From a virus: a DNA stretch of 56,709 nucleotides. Shown piece by piece: positions 45,482-53,887 of this stretch; the stretch's first letter is position 1, and the number at the start of each line of letters is the position of its first letter. The stretch is from IMG/VR virus record IMGVR_UViG_3300048009_000562, positions 1-56,709 of that record, one strand, 5' to 3'. Both the position numbers and the translations under genes were made by a program. Below the pieces are notes generated by a model that saw nothing but the letters and a program-made list of their open reading frames with translations, did not search any database and had not been told where the DNA came from.

Positions 45482-45892
45482 ATGCCACTTACAGAATATC
45501 ATACAGATGAGTTTATAACTTATACACAGACTTTAAGAGAAGCAAAAGACCAATATACAGCACGTAAAGTGCAAAAAGACAGAGTAAAACATGTAGGTTG
45601 GTTCAATGCTGTATTATCACAAAAAGATATTATAATTACTTTTAAAGGCAAAGACACAACTTACATACAAGTAGTTGCAAGTAAACACGGGGATGAAATT
45701 TTACCAGAACCGCCTATTACTGTAGAAGATGTATTAGGCGAGGATGAAGAACAAATACAGCACATTGTATTTTATTCAAAGCCTGATGGCAAAATTCATG
45801 TAGTGCATATAGATGATGTATTATGCTGGTCTGTAACTAACTCTATGATGAATCAAATAGACACACTTTACAAAGGCAAGGTTCGTGTTTAA
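45482..45892 (+). CDS. Unknown small protein of the modification cassette (136 aa)
   Basis: 136 residues, charged, with FITYTQTLREAKDQYTARK, the strand-rich DIIITFKGKDTTYIQVVASK and IQHIVFYSKPDGKIHVVHID. No recognised family, no signal peptide. It lies 2 bases after paralogue A with GGAGATAAC as ribosome site, and overlaps paralogue B by 8 bases, i.e. between the two paralogues. Possibly a partner of them. Confidence 0.6.
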   Translation: MPLTEYHTDEFITYTQTLREAKDQYTARKVQKDRVKHVGWFNAVLSQKDIIITFKGKDTTYIQVVASKHGDEILPEPPITVEDVLGEDEEQIQHIVFYSKPDGKIHVVHIDDVLCWSVTNSMMNQIDTLYKGKVRV

Positions 45893-46643
45893 TTGGTTTA
45901 AGAAAAAACCTAAAATAGAGTTTGTATCTTTATTTCCAGAGATAACTCAAATTATGCCGATTGTTCCTGCTGGTAAAATAAAATTCAACTGGACTAAATC
46001 AGCAATTGAAGATTGGAAAACACAGCAAAAAAATACACAAAATTCTAAACTTACTCATATTGCACGATGCCCTGGTATACACAAAATTATGCGAGAAGGC
46101 TGGGTAATTCGTAGTTGGTGTGATTTTAATATAGAAACAAACGGCGATGGCGTATCTTATAAATGGGCAATGCCCGTAAGTCAAAGCACAATGGATGCCG
46201 ATCATATTTGGAAATGGGATTATATTTCACATCATTCAGAATCTATTTTTGGACAAACTAATAAAAAGAATACTTTAGATACAGTAATTAAAGTACAATC
46301 GCCATGGTTAGTTTATGTTCCTAAAGGATATTATTTAATGAGTATGCCTATTGCATATCCAGACAATCATAGTTTTACAGCTGCAACAGGTCTTATAGAC
46401 GGAGACGAAGGTCCTAATTTTTTAAATGTCCAATTATACTGGCACGAATTAAATAGTAATACAACAATTCCTGCAGGCACACCGTTAGCACAATATGTTT
46501 TAGTAAAAAAAGAAAAAATTGATTCTAATGTAAGATCTGTAGAGGATAAAGACATTAAAAATTTACGTTTAAGATCGACTATATTAGATAATCGTTTTAT
46601 TGTAGATTACAAACCGTTAAAGGAAGTAAAGTGGCATGAGTAG
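45885..46643 (+). CDS. Unknown protein, paralogue B of a pair (252 aa), GTG start
   Basis: 252 residues starting at GTG (MFNWFKKKPKIEFVSLFPE), parallel along its length to the protein at 44739 but diverged. Conserved CPGIHKI, SPWLVYVPKG and GTPLAQYV. The GTG is supported by alignment with paralogue A (both begin F-x-KK-x-KIEF) and by an upstream AAGG. It overlaps both neighbours by 8 bases. Function unknown. Confidence 0.65.
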   Translation: MFNWFKKKPKIEFVSLFPEITQIMPIVPAGKIKFNWTKSAIEDWKTQQKNTQNSKLTHIARCPGIHKIMREGWVIRSWCDFNIETNGDGVSYKWAMPVSQSTMDADHIWKWDYISHHSESIFGQTNKKNTLDTVIKVQSPWLVYVPKGYYLMSMPIAYPDNHSFTAATGLIDGDEGPNFLNVQLYWHELNSNTTIPAGTPLAQYVLVKKEKIDSNVRSVEDKDIKNLRLRSTILDNRFIVDYKPLKEVKWHE

Positions 46644-46860
46644 TTTTCATAAAGTAGAAATTAGTTTGTATGCAAATAAAGATACTAAAACAGCAAATGA
46701 TGCACATGCAAATTGGCTTAATTATTCTGTACAACATAGGCGCATGGCCGGCTTTAGAATTGTAATAAGTCACTGTAAACAGTTCGTAACAATGAATGAC
46801 GAAGAAGCATTTAATTATTTTTTAGATACCTGGAAACATTACAAGCGAGTTATATACTAA
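46636..46860 (+). CDS. Unknown small protein (74 aa)
   Basis: 74 residues: VEISLYANKDTKTANDAHAN, then WLNYSVQHRRMAGFRIVISH. One alpha/beta unit; no recognised family. It overlaps the previous gene by 8 bases and is the last gene of the cassette before the late promoter at 46867. No terminator is seen between this gene and the next operon. Confidence 0.55.
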   Translation: MSSFHKVEISLYANKDTKTANDAHANWLNYSVQHRRMAGFRIVISHCKQFVTMNDEEAFNYFLDTWKHYKRVIY

Positions 46861-46866
46861 ACTTCA

Positions 46867-46874
46867 GATAAATA
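46867..46874 (+). promoter_or_regulatory. Late promoter (GATAAATA) of the protease/cupredoxin operon
   Basis: GATAAATACTACT in the 37-base gap before the ATG at 46898, nearly the same extended sequence as the promoters at 6124 and 14660. Confidence 0.7.
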
Positions 46875-46897
46875 CTACTGTAGATTAGGATTATAAT

Positions 46898-48400
46898 ATG
46901 GCATCAAATACAGCACCAGTAGTAGATAGAATACGCATTATACCAAGACCTGACGATTTCTTAGATCGTAATGTAGGGTCAAGTGGTGAAGTCTTCTTTG
47001 ACAAGCAAGCAAACACCTTAAGAGTTTATAGCGGAAAACTAGCTGGAGGTTATTCTGTTGTTACTGAAAACAATTTAGCAAGGAATATTGCTAATGCTAA
47101 AGTTGCAACAGTAAACTATGCTGTTAGTGTTACATCAGCACAAGGTGACGATGTTGGTAACAAATATGTCCTTAATGGAGTTTACAAACCAGATCTAAAC
47201 CTTGTTATAGGTTACACATATGTATTTGATCAAACAGATTTAACAAACGTTCATTATCCAAATCCTAATGGTGGCGGACTTAACCAACATCAACTTGCAT
47301 TTTCAACTTCGCCTAACGGTGAGTTAGATCCAGGAGAAACAGCATATGAGGATAATGTAAGATATTACATAAATGATGATCCTGTAACAAGAGCTGTGTA
47401 TTACGACAGATTTAATGAAGCAATAACCCGCCAAGTACAAATTACAATTACAACAGACACGCCTACTACACTTTATTACTGGTGTAAAAATCATACCGGC
47501 ATGGGCGGATCAATTACTGTTGCTGAGCCCGGAACAGGTAGCGGATCAGGCGGTGCAAATGTAGAAGTATCAGACACAGCACCAAATGAACCAACACAAG
47601 GCACTATTTGGTTCGACAGTACTAATGGTAGAATATTTGTATACGTAGCAGACGAAGATAGTAGTCAGTGGGTACAACCTACAGTGCCATTGCCAGCGGT
47701 TAACACATTTAAAAATATTAATGTTGTTGACGGACTAGGGTTTTCTGCAAGTGGCAACAACGATACATTAAACTTTAAAGAAGGGTCTAACATCACTATA
47801 GATGTTAACACAATTACAAATACTTTAACTATTAACAGTTCAGGCGGAGGCGCCGGCGGTGGCTCCTACGATCAGAGCCTTAACACTACCGATGATGTAA
47901 CATTTGATGATTTAACAGCAACATCACTAACAGCAGATACTATAAATGCTACATCAATACAGAATACAGGAATAGGCGCTCCGACATTTACTAGTGCCAG
48001 CACAATATCGTTTAATGCCGCAGACGGTATTAATATAGAAAACATTTTACTAACAAATGAAGTTATCTCAAGATATGACTCCCCAAGTGATACTGTTAGT
48101 ATTAGTTACGACACTGGCCCAGTTTACTATCTTACAAATTTAACAGTTCCTACTAGTTTATCGATTAGTAATGTTCCTGAAACAGATGATAGAGCAAATA
48201 ACATAGCGGTAGTAGTAGATCAAACTAGTACTCCGCAAACATTACAATTCTTAAGCATTAATGGCAGTCAGGTGACAATCGACTGGTTAGACGGAACTTC
48301 CCCAGCTGGTGTAGCACTTAAAAAACAAGTGTTTTCTTTAAGTTTGTTGAAAGTAGCAGGTCTATGGATGGCGTTTGGTAGCTCAGCAGCTTATGGATAA
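46898..48400 (+). CDS. Virion-type protein with cupredoxin-like domain (500 aa)
   Basis: N-terminal module GSSGEVFFDKQANTLRVYSG (about 27-46) resembles the short fibre modules elsewhere here. A cupredoxin-like domain follows (about 85-215): YTYVFDQTDL, His131 (NQHQLAFS), and YYWCKNHTGMGG with Cys196, His199 and Met202, the complete type-1 copper ligand pattern in the short CxxHxxM loop of amicyanins. Then a Gly/Ser linker and a second YxxW module (GTIWFDSTNGRIFVYVADED), and a beta-rich C-terminus (about 265-500) with fibre-like VTFDDLTATSLTADTINATS. First gene of a late operon with a propeller protein and a protease. Copper binding is inferred from ligands only. Confidence 0.7.
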   Translation: MASNTAPVVDRIRIIPRPDDFLDRNVGSSGEVFFDKQANTLRVYSGKLAGGYSVVTENNLARNIANAKVATVNYAVSVTSAQGDDVGNKYVLNGVYKPDLNLVIGYTYVFDQTDLTNVHYPNPNGGGLNQHQLAFSTSPNGELDPGETAYEDNVRYYINDDPVTRAVYYDRFNEAITRQVQITITTDTPTTLYYWCKNHTGMGGSITVAEPGTGSGSGGANVEVSDTAPNEPTQGTIWFDSTNGRIFVYVADEDSSQWVQPTVPLPAVNTFKNINVVDGLGFSASGNNDTLNFKEGSNITIDVNTITNTLTINSSGGGAGGGSYDQSLNTTDDVTFDDLTATSLTADTINATSIQNTGIGAPTFTSASTISFNAADGINIENILLTNEVISRYDSPSDTVSISYDTGPVYYLTNLTVPTSLSISNVPETDDRANNIAVVVDQTSTPQTLQFLSINGSQVTIDWLDGTSPAGVALKKQVFSLSLLKVAGLWMAFGSSAAYG

Positions 48401-48405
48401 TTTCT

Positions 48406-49728
48406 ATGCCAAGATATAGTTCATTTAGTTCATCATTATATAATAAACCAACAGGTAAGAGCTTTACTCTTATTAGGACATTAGATAATCCTAATCCAAG
48501 AGGTATTGCTAATTCAGATGCATTTGGTACAAGTGTTGCTGTAGGTCCTAATCATATTGCTGTTGGTGCTCCAGGAGAAGACGGCGTACAAAATACACCG
48601 TCACAAGGTGCAGTTTATGTATACGATAAACAAGGATTTTATAGATTTACAGTTGAAAACCGTAATCTTTTACCACCACTAAATGCAGGTGATGGCGATA
48701 GATTTGGTACAAGTGTTGCACTTAATTCAAGGCATCTTTTAGTAGGAGCACCTGGCGAGAACCAAGTAGTAGGCAGTTCTACTGTAGACAATAATGGTAT
48801 GATTTATATTTACTCAGTCGATGATGCAACTCCAGGAACACTACTAATGAATTACGGAAGTCCAAATCCTGCTACAACTGCAGTTACGGCCAACGGTGAC
48901 GCATTTGGACAAACTGTTGCACTTAGTGAAAATTATATGTCTGCATCTGCTTATAGAGAAGACGCTGTAGGACTAGGTGATGATACAGGATACACATATA
49001 TTTACGATATAGCAGGAGTAAACATAACTGGCTGGCCACTAAGTGAAACACACAGTATAGAAAATCCTAACTTAGACACTGAAGACGAATACCCAGGCGA
49101 CCAAATTGGTGAAAAGATAAACACTTTAGCAATAACTGATACATACACAATGATAGGTAACTGGAGAGAAAACGAACCAGGAGCATTAGGACAAGGCGAT
49201 AGTGGTGCATTCTTTCTATTTAATAACAGCACAGGCGCAACAGACCAATCAATATATAATCCAAAAGATGATGCCGTTGACGCAGATGATAGATTTGGTT
49301 ATGCTGTAGACCTAAATGAAAATTTTGCAGCAGTTGGCTGTCCTGGAGAAGATACTGACGGTACTAACAGTGGCCGCGTATATGTTTACAATCCGTCAAC
49401 TGGTAATTTAGTAACAACTATTTCTAACCCAAATAATTACATCGGCAACAACAATGATAGATTTGGTGAGTCAATTGCAATTAATGATAATTATCTTGCT
49501 GTTGGAGCATTAGACGAAGACGACGATGACGGCTTCTCAAGCGGAGTAGTGTATATTTTTAACACATCGGATTGGACTTTAGTCACCACATTAACTAATC
49601 CAAATAAATACTCTACAAGTACTAACGATAAGTTTGGTTATACAATTAGAATGGACGATGAGGTTTTAGTAGTAGGTGTCCCTGCAGAAGAAGCAGGTAG
49701 TGGCGCTGTTTATATTTACAAGGTTTAA
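48406..49728 (+). CDS. FG-GAP-type beta-propeller protein (440 aa)
   Basis: 440 residues made of seven FG-GAP-like repeats: DAFGTSVAVGPNHIAVGAPG, DRFGTSVALNSRHLLVGAPG, DAFGQTVALSENYMSASAYR, DQIGEKINTLAITDTYTMIG, DRFGYAVDLNENFAAVGCPG, DRFGESIAINDNYLAVGALD, DKFGYTIRMDDEVLVVGVPA. Each is followed by a VYVY/YIY strand, as in integrin-alpha propellers; seven repeats fit a seven-bladed propeller. Acidic loops (GEDTDGTNSG, DEDDDDG) resemble calcium sites. No signal peptide. It lies 5 bases after the cupredoxin gene and 2 before the subtilase. A binding or structural virion role is likely. Confidence 0.85.
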   Translation: MPRYSSFSSSLYNKPTGKSFTLIRTLDNPNPRGIANSDAFGTSVAVGPNHIAVGAPGEDGVQNTPSQGAVYVYDKQGFYRFTVENRNLLPPLNAGDGDRFGTSVALNSRHLLVGAPGENQVVGSSTVDNNGMIYIYSVDDATPGTLLMNYGSPNPATTAVTANGDAFGQTVALSENYMSASAYREDAVGLGDDTGYTYIYDIAGVNITGWPLSETHSIENPNLDTEDEYPGDQIGEKINTLAITDTYTMIGNWRENEPGALGQGDSGAFFLFNNSTGATDQSIYNPKDDAVDADDRFGYAVDLNENFAAVGCPGEDTDGTNSGRVYVYNPSTGNLVTTISNPNNYIGNNNDRFGESIAINDNYLAVGALDEDDDDGFSSGVVYIFNTSDWTLVTTLTNPNKYSTSTNDKFGYTIRMDDEVLVVGVPAEEAGSGAVYIYKV

Positions 49729-49730
49729 GA

Positions 49731-51692
49731 ATGGAAAAAGAATATATTGTAGTTGTAAAAAGAGGTATAGACCTTGACGCATTTGATAGTGAATTAGCAG
49801 CAACTACCGGTATGGGTCCTATACCTAATAGAAGCGTTGAAGTAGCAAATCCTAGAATTGGCTCAAAGCGTATGACGCATTGGATGTTAACAGACGAAGA
49901 AGCAGAAGTACTCAAAGGAGACCTTAGAGTATTAAGCGTTGAAATACCACCTGATCAAAGAGATGATGTTATAATGATGCGTTCTGCGTCACAGTCAGGT
50001 ACATTTTACAGATCAATCGGCGGCACATCACCAACTGTAAATCAATATGTAAATTGGGGTCTAAGACGGTGTATCGAAAAAACTAATCCGTACGGTAATA
50101 ATAATACAATCGCAGGAAACTATGATTACGCACTAGACGGAACTGGTGTAGACGTAGTAATACAAGATAGCGGAATTGATCCTAATCATCCTGAATGGAA
50201 TAATACATCAATACAGCTCATTGATACTGTAAAAGGCGGAACTGCTACACTTAATTTTGTTGATAACAATAGAGCCACTTATGATTTATATGTACCATAT
50301 TTTGGTTTTGCTATTCCTAATTATCTTGCTTCAACAACAGGTGACCCGGCATGGGCAAGTGGACAATATGATGGCGCTGAATTTTTAATACGATTTGTTT
50401 TAGCAAACGGCGAAACCATAGAAAGAAATAGAATATTTGGCGGCGTTGGAACTGGTACAGTAACAACAGAAAAAAATACTTTTGAGATTGGTACAGATGG
50501 TACAATAGCAATTGAACAAACTAATGAAGATTTAAGACTTGAGTTAGCAACATCAGCTCAAAAAGGAGAAATACAGTTATGGTTACTGTCAGGCGGATCT
50601 AGACTACGTCAAATTGATTGGTATACTGTAAGTGGTATTTCTGGTACCCAATCTACTGAGCATTATAGAGATCGAGATGGCCATGGATCACATTGTGCTG
50701 GTATTGCTGCTGGCAGTACTTATGGCTGGGCAAAAGGCGCAAATATATACAGTCAAAAACTTGCAGGTTTAGAAACTTTATCAGGTAGCGACAATACTGG
50801 TATAGCAATTAGTGATGCATTTGATGCTATAAGACTATGGCATAATGGTAAAACATCCGGACGTCCTACAGTGGTTAATATGAGTTGGAATTATGGAACG
50901 GCAGTAATTGGTAATCCTGCATCAGGAATATACAGAGGTACTGCATGGACATATGGAGCCGACTACGATACTAGGGGCGCCTTAAATAATGCAACAGGCA
51001 TAGCACCGCCATATTTTGATGGTGGAACGCAAACTCGATTGCCTCTAAGAATCCCGTCAATTGATGCAGAGATTGAAGAAATGATAGATGCCGGTATACA
51101 TGTTTGTATTGCCGCAGGAAATAATTTTACAAAAGTTGATATAGTAGGCGGAGTCGACTATGACAATGAAGTTACATTTACTCCAGTTACAGCTAATTAT
51201 CATAGAGGAGCTTCTCCATATAGTGACGAAGCATACATAGTAGGCAATATTGACTCACAAGTTAATATAAATGTAGACAGACCTTCAGTGTCATCAAATA
51301 AAGGTCCTGGCGTAAATATTTTTGCACCTGGTGATAATATTATTAGTGCATCAAGTACTGAAGCAGATTCAAGTTATACACTTTTAGATTATCCTAGTAA
51401 TACTACATATAAAATTATGAGTATTGGCGGAACGTCGATGGCTTCGCCGCAAGTAGCAGGAGTATGTGCGTTATATTTGCAAGCAATGCCTAATCTTAGG
51501 CCAGAACAACTTAAAAATAAAATTGAAGCAGATTCTGCTAAAGATATAATATCGGACACAGGAAATAACAACGATTATTCAGCATATAATACAAGTCTGT
51601 TAGGAGGACCTAACAGACATTTATACAGTAAATATGGAATACCAACGCCTTGGGGCCTTGGCGGAACGATAAATATTAGCGGAGGCTCTTAA
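49731..51692 (+). CDS. Subtilisin-family (S8) serine protease
   Basis: 653 residues. N-terminus (1-85: EYIVVVKRGIDLDAFDSELA ... EVLKGDLRVLSVEIP) resembles an I9 propeptide. Catalytic residues are all present: Asp146 (VVIQDSGIDPNHPEW), His318 (RDGHGSHCAGIAAG), oxyanion Asn464 (CIAAGNN) and Ser569 (GGTSMASPQVAG). About 170 residues separate Asp and His, far more than in subtilisin; the extra is a beta-rich insert (about 165-300). No signal peptide, and the fibre operon context suggests a virion-borne enzyme acting on fibres or host surface. Its stop overlaps the next ATG (TAATG). Active protease is well supported; target unknown. Confidence 0.93.
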   Translation: MEKEYIVVVKRGIDLDAFDSELAATTGMGPIPNRSVEVANPRIGSKRMTHWMLTDEEAEVLKGDLRVLSVEIPPDQRDDVIMMRSASQSGTFYRSIGGTSPTVNQYVNWGLRRCIEKTNPYGNNNTIAGNYDYALDGTGVDVVIQDSGIDPNHPEWNNTSIQLIDTVKGGTATLNFVDNNRATYDLYVPYFGFAIPNYLASTTGDPAWASGQYDGAEFLIRFVLANGETIERNRIFGGVGTGTVTTEKNTFEIGTDGTIAIEQTNEDLRLELATSAQKGEIQLWLLSGGSRLRQIDWYTVSGISGTQSTEHYRDRDGHGSHCAGIAAGSTYGWAKGANIYSQKLAGLETLSGSDNTGIAISDAFDAIRLWHNGKTSGRPTVVNMSWNYGTAVIGNPASGIYRGTAWTYGADYDTRGALNNATGIAPPYFDGGTQTRLPLRIPSIDAEIEEMIDAGIHVCIAAGNNFTKVDIVGGVDYDNEVTFTPVTANYHRGASPYSDEAYIVGNIDSQVNINVDRPSVSSNKGPGVNIFAPGDNIISASSTEADSSYTLLDYPSNTTYKIMSIGGTSMASPQVAGVCALYLQAMPNLRPEQLKNKIEADSAKDIISDTGNNNDYSAYNTSLLGGPNRHLYSKYGIPTPWGLGGTINISGGS

Positions 51693-53272
51693 TGGCATTA
51701 AATTTTCCAGCAACACCAAATGTAGATGATACATTCACAGACGGTATAACTACGTGGGTTTGGGACGGTACTTCTTGGAACGTAGTTTCAAGTGGAGGTA
51801 TATCTGCTGAACAACCAGATGCATTTAAGACATTTACAGCAGACACTGGTACTACAACAGCAGATAATGAAAACGATTCATTTGCTATAACAGGCGGCAC
51901 TGGTATAGTAACAGCAATAACTAATGACGAAGTAAGTATTAGTTTTAACGGTGCAGTTGGCGATCCTGATCAAAATTTATTTTCTCAAATTGATGCAGAT
52001 GTAGGATCTATTTCAGCATCTACACCTACTAGTACAGTAACATTTGAAGGTGGAACTAACATAGCCACACAAATTGTAGGTAATACAGTAACTATAAATG
52101 GTACTACACCTACACTTAGTATAAACGATTTATCCGATGTTGATACTTCAAATACAACTCCTGTTGCAGGTAATGTGTTAAAATGGGATGGTGCTAAATG
52201 GTCACCAGGACTTGATTCTACAACAGGCGGCGGCGGTACAGACGCTGATACACTAGATGGACAAGACAGTGTTTACTTTTTAAATTATAATAACTTTATT
52301 AACACACCTACAATACCAGCAGACCTAAGCGACTTAACAGATACTACAAGTTTATTGTTTAGTGGCGATTTTGCAGATCTAACAAGTAAACCAACTACAA
52401 TAGCAGGTTACGGAATAACAGATGCATTTGACGGATCATTTTTAAACTTATCAAATGTACCTACTACAATAGCAGGATACGGTATTACTGATGCTGTAGA
52501 AGACTTTGCTGACTTAGGAACAACTCCAACAACACTTTCAGGATATGGTATTACTGATGCACTAAGCACAAGTTCTAATCTTGCAGACTTAGCAGATGTT
52601 GGTAGTGCTGTTCCTAGTACAGGCCAAGCATTAGTATGGTCAGGCAGTGAATGGGGACCAGATTCAATTAGTGGCGGTGGCGGTGATCCAGACCAAAATT
52701 TATGGCAAACATTCAACGGTGATGCAGGTAGTGTTTCTGCTAATACAACAACAGATACATTTACATTTACTGGTGGTACTAATATAAACACAACAGTTAC
52801 AGGCGATAGTGTGCGTATTGATATGCCGGCAACATTGGGTGTTAGTAAGTATGACGACTTAGAAGAAGTTGGTAGAACTGGTAGAACAATTGACAAAAGT
52901 TATATGCCAGCTTTTGCTATGATTAGATTAAATAATGCAGGTAATACAGCATATACAGTTGACAGTCACGGATACTCAGGAAACAATCCAACACTACATG
53001 CAATAGGTGGTATGACTATTGCTTTTGACTTAGACGAAATTGGTGGACATCCATTTGAAATACAAGATGGTACAGGAACAGCATATAATACTGGACTAGT
53101 GCATGTAGATATTATTGGTAATGTGACTACAGGTACAAACGCACAAGGTAAAGATGGCGGAACATTATATTGGGAAGTACCAGAAACAATTTCGGGTAAT
53201 TACAGATATCAATGTACATTGCACCCTGCAATGGTAGGTGCTATATCTGTTAAACGTATATCAGTTATTTAA
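51692..53272 (+). CDS. Fibre-like protein with C-terminal cupredoxin-like domain (526 aa)
   Basis: N-terminal module FPATPNVDDTFTDGITTWVW (1-35) and fibre repeats in the middle, including three copies of GYGITDA (about 230-290) with PTTIAG linkers, a phage tail-fibre hallmark. The C-terminal 110 residues form a cupredoxin-like domain with His453 (GGHPFEIQD) and YQCTLHPAMVG giving Cys508, His511 and Met514, the closest of the three to the amicyanin CTPHPFM loop. Its 3' end overlaps the convergent gene by 12 bases. Likely virion structural; copper binding is inferred. Confidence 0.75.
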   Translation: MALNFPATPNVDDTFTDGITTWVWDGTSWNVVSSGGISAEQPDAFKTFTADTGTTTADNENDSFAITGGTGIVTAITNDEVSISFNGAVGDPDQNLFSQIDADVGSISASTPTSTVTFEGGTNIATQIVGNTVTINGTTPTLSINDLSDVDTSNTTPVAGNVLKWDGAKWSPGLDSTTGGGGTDADTLDGQDSVYFLNYNNFINTPTIPADLSDLTDTTSLLFSGDFADLTSKPTTIAGYGITDAFDGSFLNLSNVPTTIAGYGITDAVEDFADLGTTPTTLSGYGITDALSTSSNLADLADVGSAVPSTGQALVWSGSEWGPDSISGGGGDPDQNLWQTFNGDAGSVSANTTTDTFTFTGGTNINTTVTGDSVRIDMPATLGVSKYDDLEEVGRTGRTIDKSYMPAFAMIRLNNAGNTAYTVDSHGYSGNNPTLHAIGGMTIAFDLDEIGGHPFEIQDGTGTAYNTGLVHVDIIGNVTTGTNAQGKDGGTLYWEVPETISGNYRYQCTLHPAMVGAISVKRISVI

Positions 53273-53527
53273 TTGCTTAATAATTACTTCTATTTTTTCT
53301 TTAGTTGTAAATAAATTATGTTTTATGTCTATTAGTTGCCGAGGCTTAATATAACCACCACTACCACTTTGGTGTCCTACGTCGATATCGTTACTTAAAC
53401 TTTCAAAAGTTTTAATATATAACCCTAATTTATCTTTAATAGTGCCTTCATCTAAATTACTATATACTGTTTGATACCTATTCATATCTTTAAGCCATTT
53501 TTCAGAAGTTGTTAATCTTGGAAACAT
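53261..53527 (-). CDS. Unknown small protein (88 aa)
   Basis: 88 residues, mostly helical and charged, with the motif IDVGHQSGSGGYIKPRQLID in the middle. I do not recognise a named family. Its last codons overlap the end of the convergent + strand gene by 12 bases, leaving no room for a terminator. It ends the minus-strand operon, 3 bases after the cupin gene. Confidence 0.6.
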   Translation of the reverse strand: MFPRLTTSEKWLKDMNRYQTVYSNLDEGTIKDKLGLYIKTFESLSNDIDVGHQSGSGGYIKPRQLIDIKHNLFTTKEKIEVIIKQLNN

Positions 53528-53530
53528 TGT

Positions 53531-53887
53531 TTATCCTATATTCTTAGAAGGCAATACAATAAACATATCGTTATCATAGTTACCGTTACTTGACTCGGTA
53601 ATTGAACAATCATCTTTTATTGCTTCTAAACAACACGGCATTAGTGGAGGTACGTGATGTGTTTGACCTTCTTGTAGTACTGTTTCAAATAACTGTCCAG
53701 TATCAGTATCAATCCATCTTAATTTAAAATGCCCTGTATTAACAAACCAAGTTTTTTCTTTTTTCACATTAAATGAAAAATTAGTTCTACTTCCGGGACC
53801 TGTAAATGCTAATATTTTTGTACAGTAATCATTTGTACTAGCAATAGTAAGTTCGTGTCCCCAGTCATATTTTTGTACATCACTCAT
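53531..53887 (-). CDS. Cupin-like protein lacking usual metal ligands (118 aa)
   Basis: 118 residues with the layout of small sugar-isomerase-type (mannose-6-phosphate isomerase type II) cupins: YDWGHELTIASTNDYCTKIL, then FSFNVKKEKTWFVNTGHFKL in the place of the usual HxH...E motif, and LQEGQTHHVPPLMPCCLEA in place of the second His motif, ending CSITESSNGNYDND. The first metal-binding His pair is replaced (SFN), so metal catalysis looks unlikely; a binding role is possible. Start overlaps the NUDIX gene by 8 bases. Confidence 0.65.
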   Translation of the reverse strand: MSDVQKYDWGHELTIASTNDYCTKILAFTGPGSRTNFSFNVKKEKTWFVNTGHFKLRWIDTDTGQLFETVLQEGQTHHVPPLMPCCLEAIKDDCSITESSNGNYDNDMFIVLPSKNIG

